A stretch of DNA of 64,000 nt from Neobacillus niacini (GTDB lineage Bacteria; Bacillota; Bacilli; Bacillales; Cytobacillaceae): assembly GCF_030817595.1 (NCBI RefSeq), contig NZ_JAUSZN010000001.1:2488001-2552000 (forward strand). The letters are read 5' to 3'. Below, one piece after another: positions 1 through 8,128 of the stretch (its first letter is position 1; each line of letters starts with the position of its first letter). The position numbers were made by a program, and so were the translations under genes. The notes below the pieces were generated by a model. The model saw only the letters and a program-made list of their open reading frames with translations. It was not told the origin of the DNA and made no database searches.

Positions 1-79
1 CAGCACATGCACTTAGAAAAGTTACTAAGCTTAATACTAGAACAAGTAGAAGTGAAAAAGATTTTTTAAAGCTTTTCAT
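1..79 (-). CDS. ABC transporter substrate-binding lipoprotein, 5' fragment (cut by window edge)
   Basis: Only the first 26 codons are present; the gene runs off the left edge. They encode a type II signal peptide: two lysine-bearing turns, a Leu/Val-rich core and a lipobox Leu-Ser-Ala-Cys with the lipidated cysteine at residue 25. This is the N terminus expected of a Gram-positive sugar-binding lipoprotein anchored outside the membrane. The ATG at 79-77 is preceded by an AAAGGGGG ribosome site with good spacing. A well-formed promoter, a cre site and a LacI-type operator lie upstream (205-291), matching those of the large operon further right. Calling it a sugar-binding protein is inference from signal peptide plus context; any lipoprotein would fit the visible residues. 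Confidence 0.6.
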   Translation of the reverse strand, partial: MKSFKKSFSLLLVLVLSLVTFLSACA

Positions 80-204
80 GCGTTTTCCCCCTTTTATCAT
101 TTGGAATGTCTTAGCCATTCATATCCCACTGAACTACTAGATTGATAAACTATAAAATGAGGATTTTTAACCAAAAATTTGTTTTATGACGTTTTATGCA
201 TTTT

Positions 205-216
205 GGTAACGTTCCC
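205..216. promoter_or_regulatory. LacI-type operator (one-mismatch copy)
   Basis: GGTAACGTTCCC matches 11 of 12 positions of the palindrome GGGAACGTTCCC found at 33954, 34210, 39187 and 21082. It lies about 40 bp downstream of the predicted start of transcription for the edge lipoprotein gene, a usual place for a repressor roadblock. The direct repeat TGGTTTATTG at 221-230 and 241-250 lies between this site and the promoter. Confidence 0.55.
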
Positions 217-262
217 ATTTTGGTTTATTGACCAGTTTTGTGGTTTATTGTGGCTTATCCTC

Positions 263-291
263 ATTATCGATGTATACGTTTTCAATGTCAA
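263..291 (-). promoter_or_regulatory. Sigma-A promoter with embedded cre site
   Basis: On the minus strand a perfect -35 TTGACA (291-286) is followed by a 17-bp spacer and -10 GATAAT (268-263), giving a start near 256 and a leader of about 177 nt to the lipoprotein ATG at 79. The spacer holds TGTATACGTTTTCA (271-284, plus strand), one mismatch from the CcpA cre consensus. CcpA bound there would block polymerase, so catabolite repression is inferred. Confidence 0.7.
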
Positions 292-335
292 TAATCTTTT
301 GAAAATTTATTAAATAAAATTTTAAAAATAGTATT

Positions 336-923
336 CTATTGAGCCTTTTCTAAACCCGAAACTACCCCTTTTGTCGTAAATAATGCACACAAACTCCCAA
401 AAAACAATATTCCGATTCCTGTTGAAAACAAAAACAACACAAAAGACCCCACAATCCCACAAACTATAAATAACACCATAAATGGTCTTTTCATTACAAG
501 AATAAATGCAAGTGATAACGCTTTATACCATGAAGTCTCGTATTCTACAAAAACTGAAATACTATAAAAAGCAATAGGCATAAATAAAACCGTTAGGATC
601 ATGATGGAATACCTCAGCATTAACATGATGTTTTCTGTTTGATCCTTTAATATCATTAAATCGGTATATAGAAACACACCAATAAGCGCTAACGGTATAC
701 CCAGTGGAAAACTTTTTATTAAATATTTTTTAAATGCTTTCAAGAATGCAGGTAATATATCAATATCCTCTTCTCCTTTTACAAGTTGCATCATAACGGA
801 ATACATGGCAAAGGTTGAAGGAATGATGGTAATGACAGGAACAGAAAATAGCAGCCATAAACAATTTACCCACGATAGCCGCCAAATCCACTCTATGATA
901 AAAAATATTGCCTTTTTGCCCAT
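336..923 (-). CDS. DUF624 (YesL-family) membrane protein
   Basis: A 195-residue hydrophobic protein with about five membrane segments. The first third matches the DUF624/YesL family: an aromatic-rich Trp-Ile-Trp-Arg-Leu start, a Leu-Trp-Leu-Leu-Phe helix and a Pro-Ser-Thr-Phe-Ala-Met-Tyr turn. Family members sit in carbohydrate-uptake operons of Firmicutes and have no proven biochemical role. The ATG at 923 has GAGGAG seven bases upstream; a TTG at 938 overlaps that ribosome site and is rejected. The gene follows the AraC regulator by 20 bp on the same strand and is probably co-transcribed with it. Two other DUF624 genes occur in this window (34325 and 56103), each in a separate sugar operon. 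Confidence 0.85.
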   Translation of the reverse strand: MGKKAIFFIIEWIWRLSWVNCLWLLFSVPVITIIPSTFAMYSVMMQLVKGEEDIDILPAFLKAFKKYLIKSFPLGIPLALIGVFLYTDLMILKDQTENIMLMLRYSIMILTVLFMPIAFYSISVFVEYETSWYKALSLAFILVMKRPFMVLFIVCGIVGSFVLFLFSTGIGILFFGSLCALFTTKGVVSGLEKAQ

Positions 924-943
924 AATGATCCTCCTCAAATAAA

Positions 944-1771
944 TTAATCCAGCTTGCGATACTCCCTGGGGGAAAGCCCCGTAAATCGTTTAAATTGCTT
1001 GTTGAAAGTGCTTAAAGACTGAAATCCGCTTGCGTAAGCGAGGTCGATCATACTTTTATTTGTGGAACGCAGCAGGTCCATTGCATTTTGTATCCGCAGA
1101 CGGTTAAGAAATTCGGCTGGACTTAATCCTGTTAATCTGCGGAATTCCTTATAAAACATGGTTCTTCCCATTCCTGCCTGCCAGGAGAGAATTTCTGAAT
1201 CAAGTGGTTTCTGATAATGTTCCAGCATATAACCCACTACTTCTACAATTTCAGAAGATGGTAATTTTGCTGGAGTAGTAGTTTCGAATACTTTGGAAAA
1301 TTGGTCTACTTGCAATAGAATATCGATTAAATGCATGTACTGATAAGTTACCCATGCACCCTTTCCCATCTCTTGCGCTTTCATCGCAGATTCCGCTGCC
1401 TTCCTTATAGCTTTGGCGGAACTTGTCTCAGCAGGAATTAAAGGATGAACTCCATGTGCCGTATAGAAGGGCTTGAGCAATTGGTTTCCTTCCGGGATTT
1501 TACGTACAACAGAAGGAGTAAATAGAACTAAAATACACTCAAATGGTTTTTCAGGCTGCGCGTAACTCCAATGCGGTTCAATGGGACGGCACAAGAACAC
1601 GTCTCCTGGTCTACCGATATAAGTCTGATTGTTAAACTTATATTCAAGCTCATTTTTTAGGACTACCCCTATTTCTAGACAGTCATGAATATGCAAATCA
1701 TGCTCTTCATCCGACCCCCATACACGGCAAAATGCAAAGGATCGCTGTAAATGCAAGTGTTCCACATACAT
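944..1771 (-). CDS. AraC-family transcriptional regulator with cupin sensor domain
   Basis: The protein has 275 residues. Residues about 10-90 form a cupin-type AraC sugar-binding domain (histidine-rich strand Asp-Leu-His-Ile-His, then a Gly-Asp-Val turn). Residues about 175-275 form the double helix-turn-helix, ending in the family signature Ser-Thr-Phe-Asn-Lys-Gln-Phe-Lys-Arg-Phe-Thr-Gly-Leu-Ser-Pro. It starts at an ATG behind GAGGTG. It is divergent from the Gfo/Idh-isomerase pair at 1897-3788 and leads the DUF624 gene, so it most likely activates that pair in response to a sugar. The inducer cannot be read from sequence. Confidence 0.9.
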   Translation of the reverse strand: MYVEHLHLQRSFAFCRVWGSDEEHDLHIHDCLEIGVVLKNELEYKFNNQTYIGRPGDVFLCRPIEPHWSYAQPEKPFECILVLFTPSVVRKIPEGNQLLKPFYTAHGVHPLIPAETSSAKAIRKAAESAMKAQEMGKGAWVTYQYMHLIDILLQVDQFSKVFETTTPAKLPSSEIVEVVGYMLEHYQKPLDSEILSWQAGMGRTMFYKEFRRLTGLSPAEFLNRLRIQNAMDLLRSTNKSMIDLAYASGFQSLSTFNKQFKRFTGLSPREYRKLD

Positions 1772-1896
1772 TTTTTAACACCTCGAATTCATATCATCAT
1801 TTGTACAAAACGATGAATTTTCAACTAAATTAGACGAGAAATCTCAATTTTGGTTATGGTAGAGTATTACCAGATTATCTAACTGAGGTGACCCAA

Positions 1897-2985
1897 ATGA
1901 GACTTTATATTATTGGTGCAGGCGTAATCGGGCGTACCCATGCTGAAGCCGCGCAAAAACTTCCCGAATCTATTCAGCTGCGAATAGCAGATTCAAATCC
2001 TAATACTCTAACAGATTTTTGCAATCAGTTTCCCGAGGCAATCGGTTTCACAGATGCTGAAGAAATGTTACGCTTTGAATCAGCACATGAAGATGATATT
2101 GTCATCGTTGCAACTCCACCAATTGCACATTTCAGTCCTACTAAACTATCTTTAGAATCTCGCCGCCATGTCCTTTGTGAGAAACCATTGGCGATGAACT
2201 CTTCTGAAGCCGAAGAAATGTTTCAGCTTGCAGATAAGGAGAAACGCTACCTTGGATGCTGCAGCGTTCGATTTAAAGGAATGCCCCATATGGAGACAGT
2301 CAAAGAAGTCATTCGCTCGGGTTGTTTAGGAGATATTTATCATGCAACGTTTGTAAACAAGTGGAATAGAAGTCGATCAGGAATTGAATATCAATCTTCA
2401 AGCCGCTGGTTTTTAGATTCAAAGCAAAGCGGAGGAGGCGTTTTAATGGATTGGGGACCTTATGACTTTTCCACTTTACATGACATACTCATGCCCAATG
2501 TGATTGAATTCCATACTGCATGGATTTCAAAGCCAATAACCGAAATTGACCCAAGCGATACGCCTTTTAACGTTGAAACACATGTTGGAGCATCAATGAC
2601 CTTCTATTCCGATCACCATCAAATCCACGTTCATTACGAACGTGCTTCTTGTACTCACGGTGAGGAGTATGTAAGAGCTGAAATTGAAGGTACACTCGGC
2701 TCCGTAACATGGACACCATTTGATTCACGGCAGCCAGTCTTCCGCCGATATGATCAGAACGGACAAATTGTGGTGGAACAGGTAGTAACCGCTCCAAGAA
2801 GCGAGTTCACGATTTTTGATAATCCACTCCTTCATTTTTATCGGAAAGTAAAAGGTCTTGAATCGTTTGCCAATGTTAATGAACAAGCACTAAAAAACTT
2901 TCTTTGTATAAGATCACTATATTCTGTCGCACAAACCGGACAAAAACAGACGATTAACATGAATCAGAAGGGGGTCACACTGTGA
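1897..2985 (+). CDS. Gfo/Idh/MocA-family sugar oxidoreductase
   Basis: A 362-residue NAD(P)-dependent dehydrogenase. The N-terminal Rossmann fold starts with Gly-Ala-Gly-Val-Ile-Gly at residues 6-11, and the family signature Cys-Glu-Lys-Pro-Leu-Ala lies near residue 97; the C-terminal alpha/beta domain follows. Members oxidise or reduce sugars, inositols and 3-keto-glycosides in the cytosol. The ATG at 1897 is chosen because GAGGTG sits six bases before it; the GTG at 1888 lies inside that ribosome site. The stop overlaps the next gene by 4 bp, so it is translationally coupled to a TIM-barrel isomerase, an arrangement repeated at 5107-6941. The substrate is unknown. Confidence 0.85.
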   Translation: MRLYIIGAGVIGRTHAEAAQKLPESIQLRIADSNPNTLTDFCNQFPEAIGFTDAEEMLRFESAHEDDIVIVATPPIAHFSPTKLSLESRRHVLCEKPLAMNSSEAEEMFQLADKEKRYLGCCSVRFKGMPHMETVKEVIRSGCLGDIYHATFVNKWNRSRSGIEYQSSSRWFLDSKQSGGGVLMDWGPYDFSTLHDILMPNVIEFHTAWISKPITEIDPSDTPFNVETHVGASMTFYSDHHQIHVHYERASCTHGEEYVRAEIEGTLGSVTWTPFDSRQPVFRRYDQNGQIVVEQVVTAPRSEFTIFDNPLLHFYRKVKGLESFANVNEQALKNFLCIRSLYSVAQTGQKQTINMNQKGVTL

Positions 2986-3788
2986 ACATAAAAGGATTTT
3001 CATCCAATATGTATGGATGGGTTGAACGTTGGAAAAAAGACAACAAGCAACCAAGATGGGAAGAGATCTTTTCAGCCTGTGCAGAGGCAGGTCTCGATGC
3101 GGTAGAAATTGATGCTGACCATGAGAAACTAAAGATGGCACGTTCCTTTGGGCTCGCAGTCTCTGCCTCTTATGTAGGCCTCCCATTACATGTCCCATTT
3201 AATCATTTAGAATTTGAACAAACTGTTTTACCGTTTGCTGAACGTTTAGCATCAGCAGGTGGTTCTGATTTACTGTTAAATGCGGACCCCATTAACTGGA
3301 AAACCCCAGCTGCAAAAACGGAAGATGATTTCAAGCAGCAGGGTGAAAATTTAGCCATTATTTCCGAAATAGTAAAACCAATGAGTGTAAAGGTTTGTTT
3401 GCACAATCATGCAGCAGATCATCATAATGCAAATGGAGACCTCAGATCTGTCATCGATTATTCAGATCAATCTGTAGGGCTATGTGTAGATATGGGCTGG
3501 GCCCATGTAGCTGGCTGTAACCCAATTGAGTGGGTCAATACGTATCCAGAACGGATATTTGCTTTTCATTTCCGTAATCAAAATGGTAAGGTGCCAACAG
3601 AAGACTTATTAGATGGTGAAATAGATATAACCGCCATGCTAAAATCCGCTGCAGCAGCTAATTATAATGGGTGGTTGGCACTAGAGCTTTGGCATCCGCC
3701 AAGTACTCAACCTAAACGAACTATGACAGAAGATGTAAAACGTTCCATCAGCTATCTAAAAGAACTGATTCCAGCATTTACAAAATAA
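2982..3788 (+). CDS. Sugar phosphate isomerase/epimerase family TIM-barrel protein
   Basis: A 268-residue protein of the AP-endonuclease-2/xylose-isomerase-like TIM-barrel family. Metal-ligand and active-site patterns are visible: Val-Glu-Ile-Asp near residue 43, Leu-His-Asn-His near 143, Val-Asp-Met-Gly-Trp-Ala-His near 171, Phe-His-Phe-Arg near 193 and Leu-Glu-Leu-Trp near 231. It starts at GTG (2982), four bases inside the preceding Gfo/Idh gene, with a GGGGG ribosome site. Related pairs such as E. coli YcjS/YcjR work on 3-keto-glycosides; a similar job here is inference. The last gene of its unit, it converges on nagA across a hairpin. Confidence 0.82.
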   Translation: MNIKGFSSNMYGWVERWKKDNKQPRWEEIFSACAEAGLDAVEIDADHEKLKMARSFGLAVSASYVGLPLHVPFNHLEFEQTVLPFAERLASAGGSDLLLNADPINWKTPAAKTEDDFKQQGENLAIISEIVKPMSVKVCLHNHAADHHNANGDLRSVIDYSDQSVGLCVDMGWAHVAGCNPIEWVNTYPERIFAFHFRNQNGKVPTEDLLDGEIDITAMLKSAAAANYNGWLALELWHPPSTQPKRTMTEDVKRSISYLKELIPAFTK

Positions 3789-3807
3789 CTGTGTTTTACT
3801 TAAGCAG

Positions 3808-3838
3808 AAGGCATGTCCTAATAATAGGTTCATGCCTT
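3808..3838. terminator. Probable bidirectional terminator hairpin
   Basis: AAGGCATG (3808-3815) pairs with CATGCCTT (3831-3838), and an inner CCTA/TAGG pair extends the stem. It sits in the 56 bp between the convergent ends of the isomerase gene (3788) and nagA (3845). The U-tract is weak on both strands. Confidence 0.5.
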
Positions 3839-3844
3839 ACGTAT

Positions 3845-4999
3845 TTATGAAAGGCTATGAACAATCTTTCCATTTACGATTGTCATTATCACCTCAAAGC
3901 CGTTATTCAGTAACACAAGGTCCGCATCTGCACCAGATTTGATTCGTCCTTTTTGATCTAACCCAAGTATATTAGCTGGTGTCTCCGTCGCCATTAAAAC
4001 TGCATCTCTAAGTGGGATACCAGTCTTTACTGTTTTTGCCAATGCCTCATTCATTGTGACTGTACTTGATGCAAGAGTTCCATCACGTAATTTTGCCACT
4101 CCATCTACTACCTTAACCTCATGACCTCCAAAAATGTATGTTCCATCCCCCATCCCCATTGCCTGAAGGGCATCCGTAATTAAGACCATTTTGTCAGGTC
4201 CTTTTTCACGATATAGCAATCGAACAATTGCGGGATGAAGATGTTTATCATCAACGATGGCTTGAACACTAACTTCATGTTCTTCCATCGCAGCTACGAC
4301 GATTCCGGGATCACGGTGGTGGATAGGCCTCATACCATTAAAGCAATGCGTAATATGGCTGGCACCACTCTTAAAAGCTTCTTTCGCTTCATCATAGGTT
4401 GCATCAGAATGAGCAATAGCTGGAATAATTCCTTGTTCTTTTAAAAATGAAATCATCTCTAGGCCGCCTGGCAGTTCTGGTGCCAATGTCACCATTTTTA
4501 AGAGTGAACCGGAACACTCTTGGATCACTTTCATTTCTTTCAAATTTGGATGCCGTAGATAGCGTTCATTTTGCATTCCTTTTCTTTTTACATTTAGATA
4601 GGGACCTTCGATGTGAATACCAACAATTTGCGCTCCAGGTTCTTGGCCTGAAACGTGTTTTACATTTGAAATCATTTTTAATAGATCTTCTAGTGAAGAG
4701 GATACTGAAGTTGCTAAAAAAGATGTACATCCGGTTTTGGCGCATGCTGTGGATACGGCTTCCACACTTTGAATCGTTCCATCCATCATGTCAAACCCCT
4801 CGGCGCCATGAATATGTACATCAATCATTCCTGGTATTAATAAATGGCCGTTCCCATCCAGTTCAAAATCAGCGGAAATTCGCGGTAAACTTCGTTCATG
4901 ATAAACGGAAACGATTTGTCCATCTCGAATTAAAACAGCTCCCTGTTTCGTTCCTTCATTACCTATCAATCGAACATTATGAATTAGAGTAGTGCCCAT
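3845..4999 (-). CDS. nagA: N-acetylglucosamine-6-phosphate deacetylase
   Basis: A 384-residue amidohydrolase-fold enzyme that removes acetate from GlcNAc-6-phosphate to give glucosamine-6-phosphate in the cytosol. Typical motifs are all present: Asp-Val-His-Ile-His-Gly-Ala-Glu-Gly-Phe-Asp near residue 60 (metal HxH), His-Ile-Glu-Gly-Pro-Tyr near 128, Ala-His-Ser-Asp-Ala-Thr near 195, His-Cys-Phe-Asn-Gly-Met near 217 and Thr-Asp-Ala-Leu near 272. Length is normal for NagA. It is the last gene of the 22-gene run and supports GlcNAc release by the GH20 enzyme upstream. No nagB is present here, so glucosamine-6-phosphate deaminase must be elsewhere. The 107-bp gap before it contains a G/C-rich hairpin. 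Confidence 0.93.
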   Translation of the reverse strand: MGTTLIHNVRLIGNEGTKQGAVLIRDGQIVSVYHERSLPRISADFELDGNGHLLIPGMIDVHIHGAEGFDMMDGTIQSVEAVSTACAKTGCTSFLATSVSSSLEDLLKMISNVKHVSGQEPGAQIVGIHIEGPYLNVKRKGMQNERYLRHPNLKEMKVIQECSGSLLKMVTLAPELPGGLEMISFLKEQGIIPAIAHSDATYDEAKEAFKSGASHITHCFNGMRPIHHRDPGIVVAAMEEHEVSVQAIVDDKHLHPAIVRLLYREKGPDKMVLITDALQAMGMGDGTYIFGGHEVKVVDGVAKLRDGTLASSTVTMNEALAKTVKTGIPLRDAVLMATETPANILGLDQKGRIKSGADADLVLLNNGFEVIMTIVNGKIVHSLS

Positions 5000-5059
5000 T
5001 TTTGATAGCCCCTTACTGTTTTTTATCTTTCGATAGAAATGATTAAACTTGTTAAAATG

Positions 5060-5099
5060 TTCCCCCCAGCAAAAGGTAGATACCTGCCGCAGGGGGGAA
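5060..5099 (-). terminator. GC-rich intercistronic hairpin between Gfo/Idh and nagA
   Basis: TTCCCCCC (5060-5067) pairs with GGGGGGAA (5092-5099), with an inner AGGTA/TACCT stem at 5074-5085. On the minus-strand RNA it is followed by ACATTTTAAC, a weak U-tract. It could be a leaky terminator or an RNA-processing stem that separates nagA expression from the rest of the operon. Confidence 0.5.
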
Positions 5100-5106
5100 T
5101 CTTTTA

Positions 5107-6084
5107 TTAAATATTAAGTTTCAAATTTGATTCCAGTGCTTCTACTGATTTTAATGCCACAGTAAGTGAGCAAATGCTATCTTTATAGGTTGATAAAACA
5201 AGATCAGGATTACGTTCGGAAATTGCCTTTGCAAATGCTTCTAATTCAAGGCGATATAACGCCTCATCTTTCGCTTCAAATAGGATTTCCTGTTCATCCA
5301 CTTTTCCACTCACTTTACCATTGGCAAGGTCGAGTGTTACATGCAGTTCATCTGAAATTAACTCTATTTGGGTAACAACACCAGGATAGCTCCACGTATG
5401 TGTATGATTTTGTAAAATTCCATTCGTATATTTCATGGTCAGGCTAAAACTATCTTCAATTGTGAAGTCTTCCCCTTTTGGCACGATAAGGTTATCTTGA
5501 TACCCTGTGACTTGATCTACCTCTCCTAATAGGTAGCGGGATAAATCAAAGATATGAATCGCTTGGTCAAATGCAGGGCCTCCAGAGCGTTCCTTATCAA
5601 AAAACCATCGCGGCCAATTAGGTCTTAAAGCAAGACCATCCAGCATTGCACTTCGTACTAATGCTACTCTTCTCCCTGCGATAAGTTCTTTTGTTTTCTG
5701 AACAGCGCTGCTATAACGATACATAAAACCAACGCTGTTAATTACGCCAGTGCGGCCTAATATTTCATCAACCTTTTTTGCCATTTCTAGATTTTTCGCT
5801 GGTGGTTTTTCAATGAAACAGTGAATTCCGCGCTCTGCTGCTTCGCGTACTAAAAACTCACGTACTTCAGGCGGAGTACAGATGATAATCCCATCAGGAT
5901 GTGTTTCGTCTAGCATTTCAACATAATTTTGGAATCCCTTAACGCCAAATTTATTAACAGCCTTTGCTAACAGCTCTTCATTTAAATCGCAAACACCAAC
6001 AACTTCTATCTCATTAATTTCTTTCATCGTATTTAAATGGCCTTGACCTTGCCATCCTGTCCCCACAACGGCTAAACGTACCAT
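5107..6084 (-). CDS. Gfo/Idh/MocA-family oxidoreductase
   Basis: A 325-residue NAD(P)-dependent sugar dehydrogenase. The Rossmann motif Val-Val-Gly-Thr-Gly-Trp-Gln-Gly is at residues 6-13, Ile-Glu-Lys-Pro-Pro-Ala is near residue 94, and the C-terminal Gfo/Idh domain includes Gly-Gly-Pro-Ala-Phe-Asp-Gln-Ala-Ile-His near 168-177, where Asp/His are the usual catalytic positions. The start at 6084 is chosen because AAGGAG is eight bases upstream; an ATG at 6090 has only two bases of spacing. It follows a TIM-barrel isomerase by 41 bp, so the pair probably acts on the same keto-sugar. Substrate unknown. Confidence 0.83.
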   Translation of the reverse strand: MVRLAVVGTGWQGQGHLNTMKEINEIEVVGVCDLNEELLAKAVNKFGVKGFQNYVEMLDETHPDGIIICTPPEVREFLVREAAERGIHCFIEKPPAKNLEMAKKVDEILGRTGVINSVGFMYRYSSAVQKTKELIAGRRVALVRSAMLDGLALRPNWPRWFFDKERSGGPAFDQAIHIFDLSRYLLGEVDQVTGYQDNLIVPKGEDFTIEDSFSLTMKYTNGILQNHTHTWSYPGVVTQIELISDELHVTLDLANGKVSGKVDEQEILFEAKDEALYRLELEAFAKAISERNPDLVLSTYKDSICSLTVALKSVEALESNLKLNI

Positions 6085-6125
6085 GCTCATCTCTCCTTTA
6101 TAAGATATTTATTTTGTGCTGTTCT

Positions 6126-6941
6126 CTATTTAATGGAATGGTCTTCTACCCTATCCTTCTCTAGTAATGCACTGATCCATTGTAAGGCGGCTGCGCACTC
6201 TTCGGTTGGGTCATGGTCACCGGACTCTTGCTCGATCGAAGCTGTTTTATCATATTTCAATTCTTTCAACACCTGAACACATTCCCCAATGTTAACAATC
6301 CCTGTTCCTAAGGCTACCGGGTGGTGGTCCCCTGCTTCTTTTACATCCTTTAAATGAACATTGATCAGATGGTCTTTTAATTGCCAAAGTGCTTCAGGCG
6401 CATAAAAGCCTTGTGTACCAAACCAGCCAGTATCAACTGCTGCCCCAAGTAAATCACCATAGTCCCCAATAACTGACTTAATTTCATCAGGATTTTTTTC
6501 AGGGTGATTTTCAACAGCTACCTTTAATCCATACTCATTGCATAGTCCATAAATTGCAGGTGCTGATTCTTTCGTAATCCCACTAGTAATCATGTCAACC
6601 CCAAGCATTTTTGCTGTTTCAAAACAAAGACGGGTCCACCTGGGATATCTAACCGGGTCTCCAAGCGAACAAGAATAGGAATATACACTTAATCCATGAC
6701 GCTGCCATATTGCTTTTAATTCGTCAGCTAAATAATGGGTCATAAATTTTGGAAAAGCATGTCCCATCCAGAGTTCTATATGTAGAAATCCTGCACGTTG
6801 AATATCACCGCAAATTCTCTCAAATTCAGCTAAACAAAAGTTTTCGATGACCTTCCGTTCAGCAGCACCCCATTCATCCATACTAGTTTGATAGTTTGAT
6901 GAACGTGCAAAGTAGTTAGCAGTTTGAAAACCTAAGAGCAT
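6126..6941 (-). CDS. Sugar phosphate isomerase/epimerase family TIM-barrel protein
   Basis: A 271-residue xylose-isomerase-like TIM barrel. Likely metal ligands appear as Ile-Glu-Leu-Trp near residue 55, Val-Glu-Asn-His near 142, Val-Asp-Thr-Gly-Trp near 168, Val-His-Leu-Lys-Asp near 195 and Ser-Ile-Glu-Gln-Glu near 239. It starts at an ATG behind GAGGTG. It is co-directional with, and 41 bp before, the Gfo/Idh gene. The predicted role is isomerisation or epimerisation of a sugar or keto-sugar in the cytosol; the exact reaction cannot be assigned. Confidence 0.8.
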   Translation of the reverse strand: MLLGFQTANYFARSSNYQTSMDEWGAAERKVIENFCLAEFERICGDIQRAGFLHIELWMGHAFPKFMTHYLADELKAIWQRHGLSVYSYSCSLGDPVRYPRWTRLCFETAKMLGVDMITSGITKESAPAIYGLCNEYGLKVAVENHPEKNPDEIKSVIGDYGDLLGAAVDTGWFGTQGFYAPEALWQLKDHLINVHLKDVKEAGDHHPVALGTGIVNIGECVQVLKELKYDKTASIEQESGDHDPTEECAAALQWISALLEKDRVEDHSIK

Positions 6942-7026
6942 ATCTACACCTCGCTAAATTTATAGAATTGATTTGTCTTTTCACAAAGTTAGAGCTTTCA
7001 ATCAACAAAGTTCACAAGTTTTTTGA

Positions 7027-8097
7027 TTAAACATAATTTAAACCTTCAGGGTGTGGGAGGGGTATGGGGAAAATCCCCTTCAAGGTACGATCTAATTCAG
7101 GATCTCCTAGAAGTAATAATTTTTTTAAATATTCATTATCTACTATCATGGTCTTACCGTTAAAAGTAAGCTCTTTGTACTTTCTATCTAGATCCACAAT
7201 TTTGACTTTCCCATTAAAAAATGGCTCTAATTGCTCCAACAACAATTTTAAACTGGTGATTTTAAGTGTTCCTGGAAAAGGAGAAATGGTATTCTCAATA
7301 GTATTGAGTTGTCTATTAAGCTCCGATTCATACATAGGAATCGAAATCTTCAAATAATTTACACCGAATTCGAATGATTTTGCAAAAATAGCTTTGATTG
7401 CTTCCGGCTCGCCTCCCCATTCAATCACACGGGCAGCAGTTTCGTTTTTTGGAACACCAAAAACAACAAAACCCCTCATTTGATTACCCATTTCCGATAC
7501 TAAAATCTTGTGGTCCATTTTCTCAATACTAGCAAAGCCTTTTGACTGATGAAGGATGGCAAAATCGTATATACTTTGCTCAACACGTACTTTCTTAGAT
7601 TGATGGAGTGCATGTAAGGAAAACCAATCATATGGGAGAATTTCTCTTACAGAGTATCCATTTGAAGGAGATAGTTCTCCAATTTGTATTTCGTATTTTT
7701 TTAACTCCCCATAAACGGTACAACCTGCTTTTTGATAGATTGGTAAATTCCCTGATACAAAAAGAATGGAACCTTTAGCCTTTTGGACATGAGAAATAAC
7801 ATTTTCTAATAAAATGCTCGCATAGCCTTTGTTTCGGTGATTTAAAAGTGTACAAACTGCACCGATGGAATAGGCTTGAATTTTAGCAGCGCCTACATGG
7901 ACAATCGAAGGTACTAACCCAATAAACGAGACTAATTGCCCATCGATAAATGCACCATATGATTGATTCAATGATGGTGAAAATACTTGTGGGAATGCAT
8001 CCCCCATTGAAGTATGCTCACTATCTCGAAACGTTTGGTCTGCTAAGGTAATTGCCTGATGGTATTCCTCTGCTCTTAATAATCTAAAATCTATCAT
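7027..8097 (-). CDS. GNAT-family N-acetyltransferase-like protein
   Basis: A 356-residue protein. The N-terminal half is a GNAT fold with the acetyl-CoA loop Asn-His-Arg-Asn-Lys-Gly-Tyr-Ala-Ser near residue 90 and a Tyr-Gln-Lys-Ala-Gly-Cys strand near 123. The rest resembles the two-part Eis-like layout: a second degenerate GNAT half and a short C-terminal domain ending Pro-Ile-Pro-Leu-Pro-His-Pro-Glu-Gly-Leu-Asn-Tyr-Val. It starts behind AAGGAG, 31 bp after the FGGY kinase. A GNAT protein is an unusual member of a sugar operon. It might acetylate an amino sugar or detoxify an intermediate, which is speculation. Confidence 0.7.
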   Translation of the reverse strand: MIDFRLLRAEEYHQAITLADQTFRDSEHTSMGDAFPQVFSPSLNQSYGAFIDGQLVSFIGLVPSIVHVGAAKIQAYSIGAVCTLLNHRNKGYASILLENVISHVQKAKGSILFVSGNLPIYQKAGCTVYGELKKYEIQIGELSPSNGYSVREILPYDWFSLHALHQSKKVRVEQSIYDFAILHQSKGFASIEKMDHKILVSEMGNQMRGFVVFGVPKNETAARVIEWGGEPEAIKAIFAKSFEFGVNYLKISIPMYESELNRQLNTIENTISPFPGTLKITSLKLLLEQLEPFFNGKVKIVDLDRKYKELTFNGKTMIVDNEYLKKLLLLGDPELDRTLKGIFPIPLPHPEGLNYV

Positions 8098-8128
8098 TAT
8101 TTCTCCTTATCAAATCACTTGTTTATGA

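Noticed and set aside
221..250. Direct repeat TGGTTTATTG as an iteron or CRISPR-like signal
   Set aside because: Only two copies; at most a regulator site in the leader of the edge gene.
4447..4992. Plus-strand 181-codon frame opposite nagA
   Set aside because: Lies entirely antisense to a gene with full NagA motifs; no family features or ribosome site.
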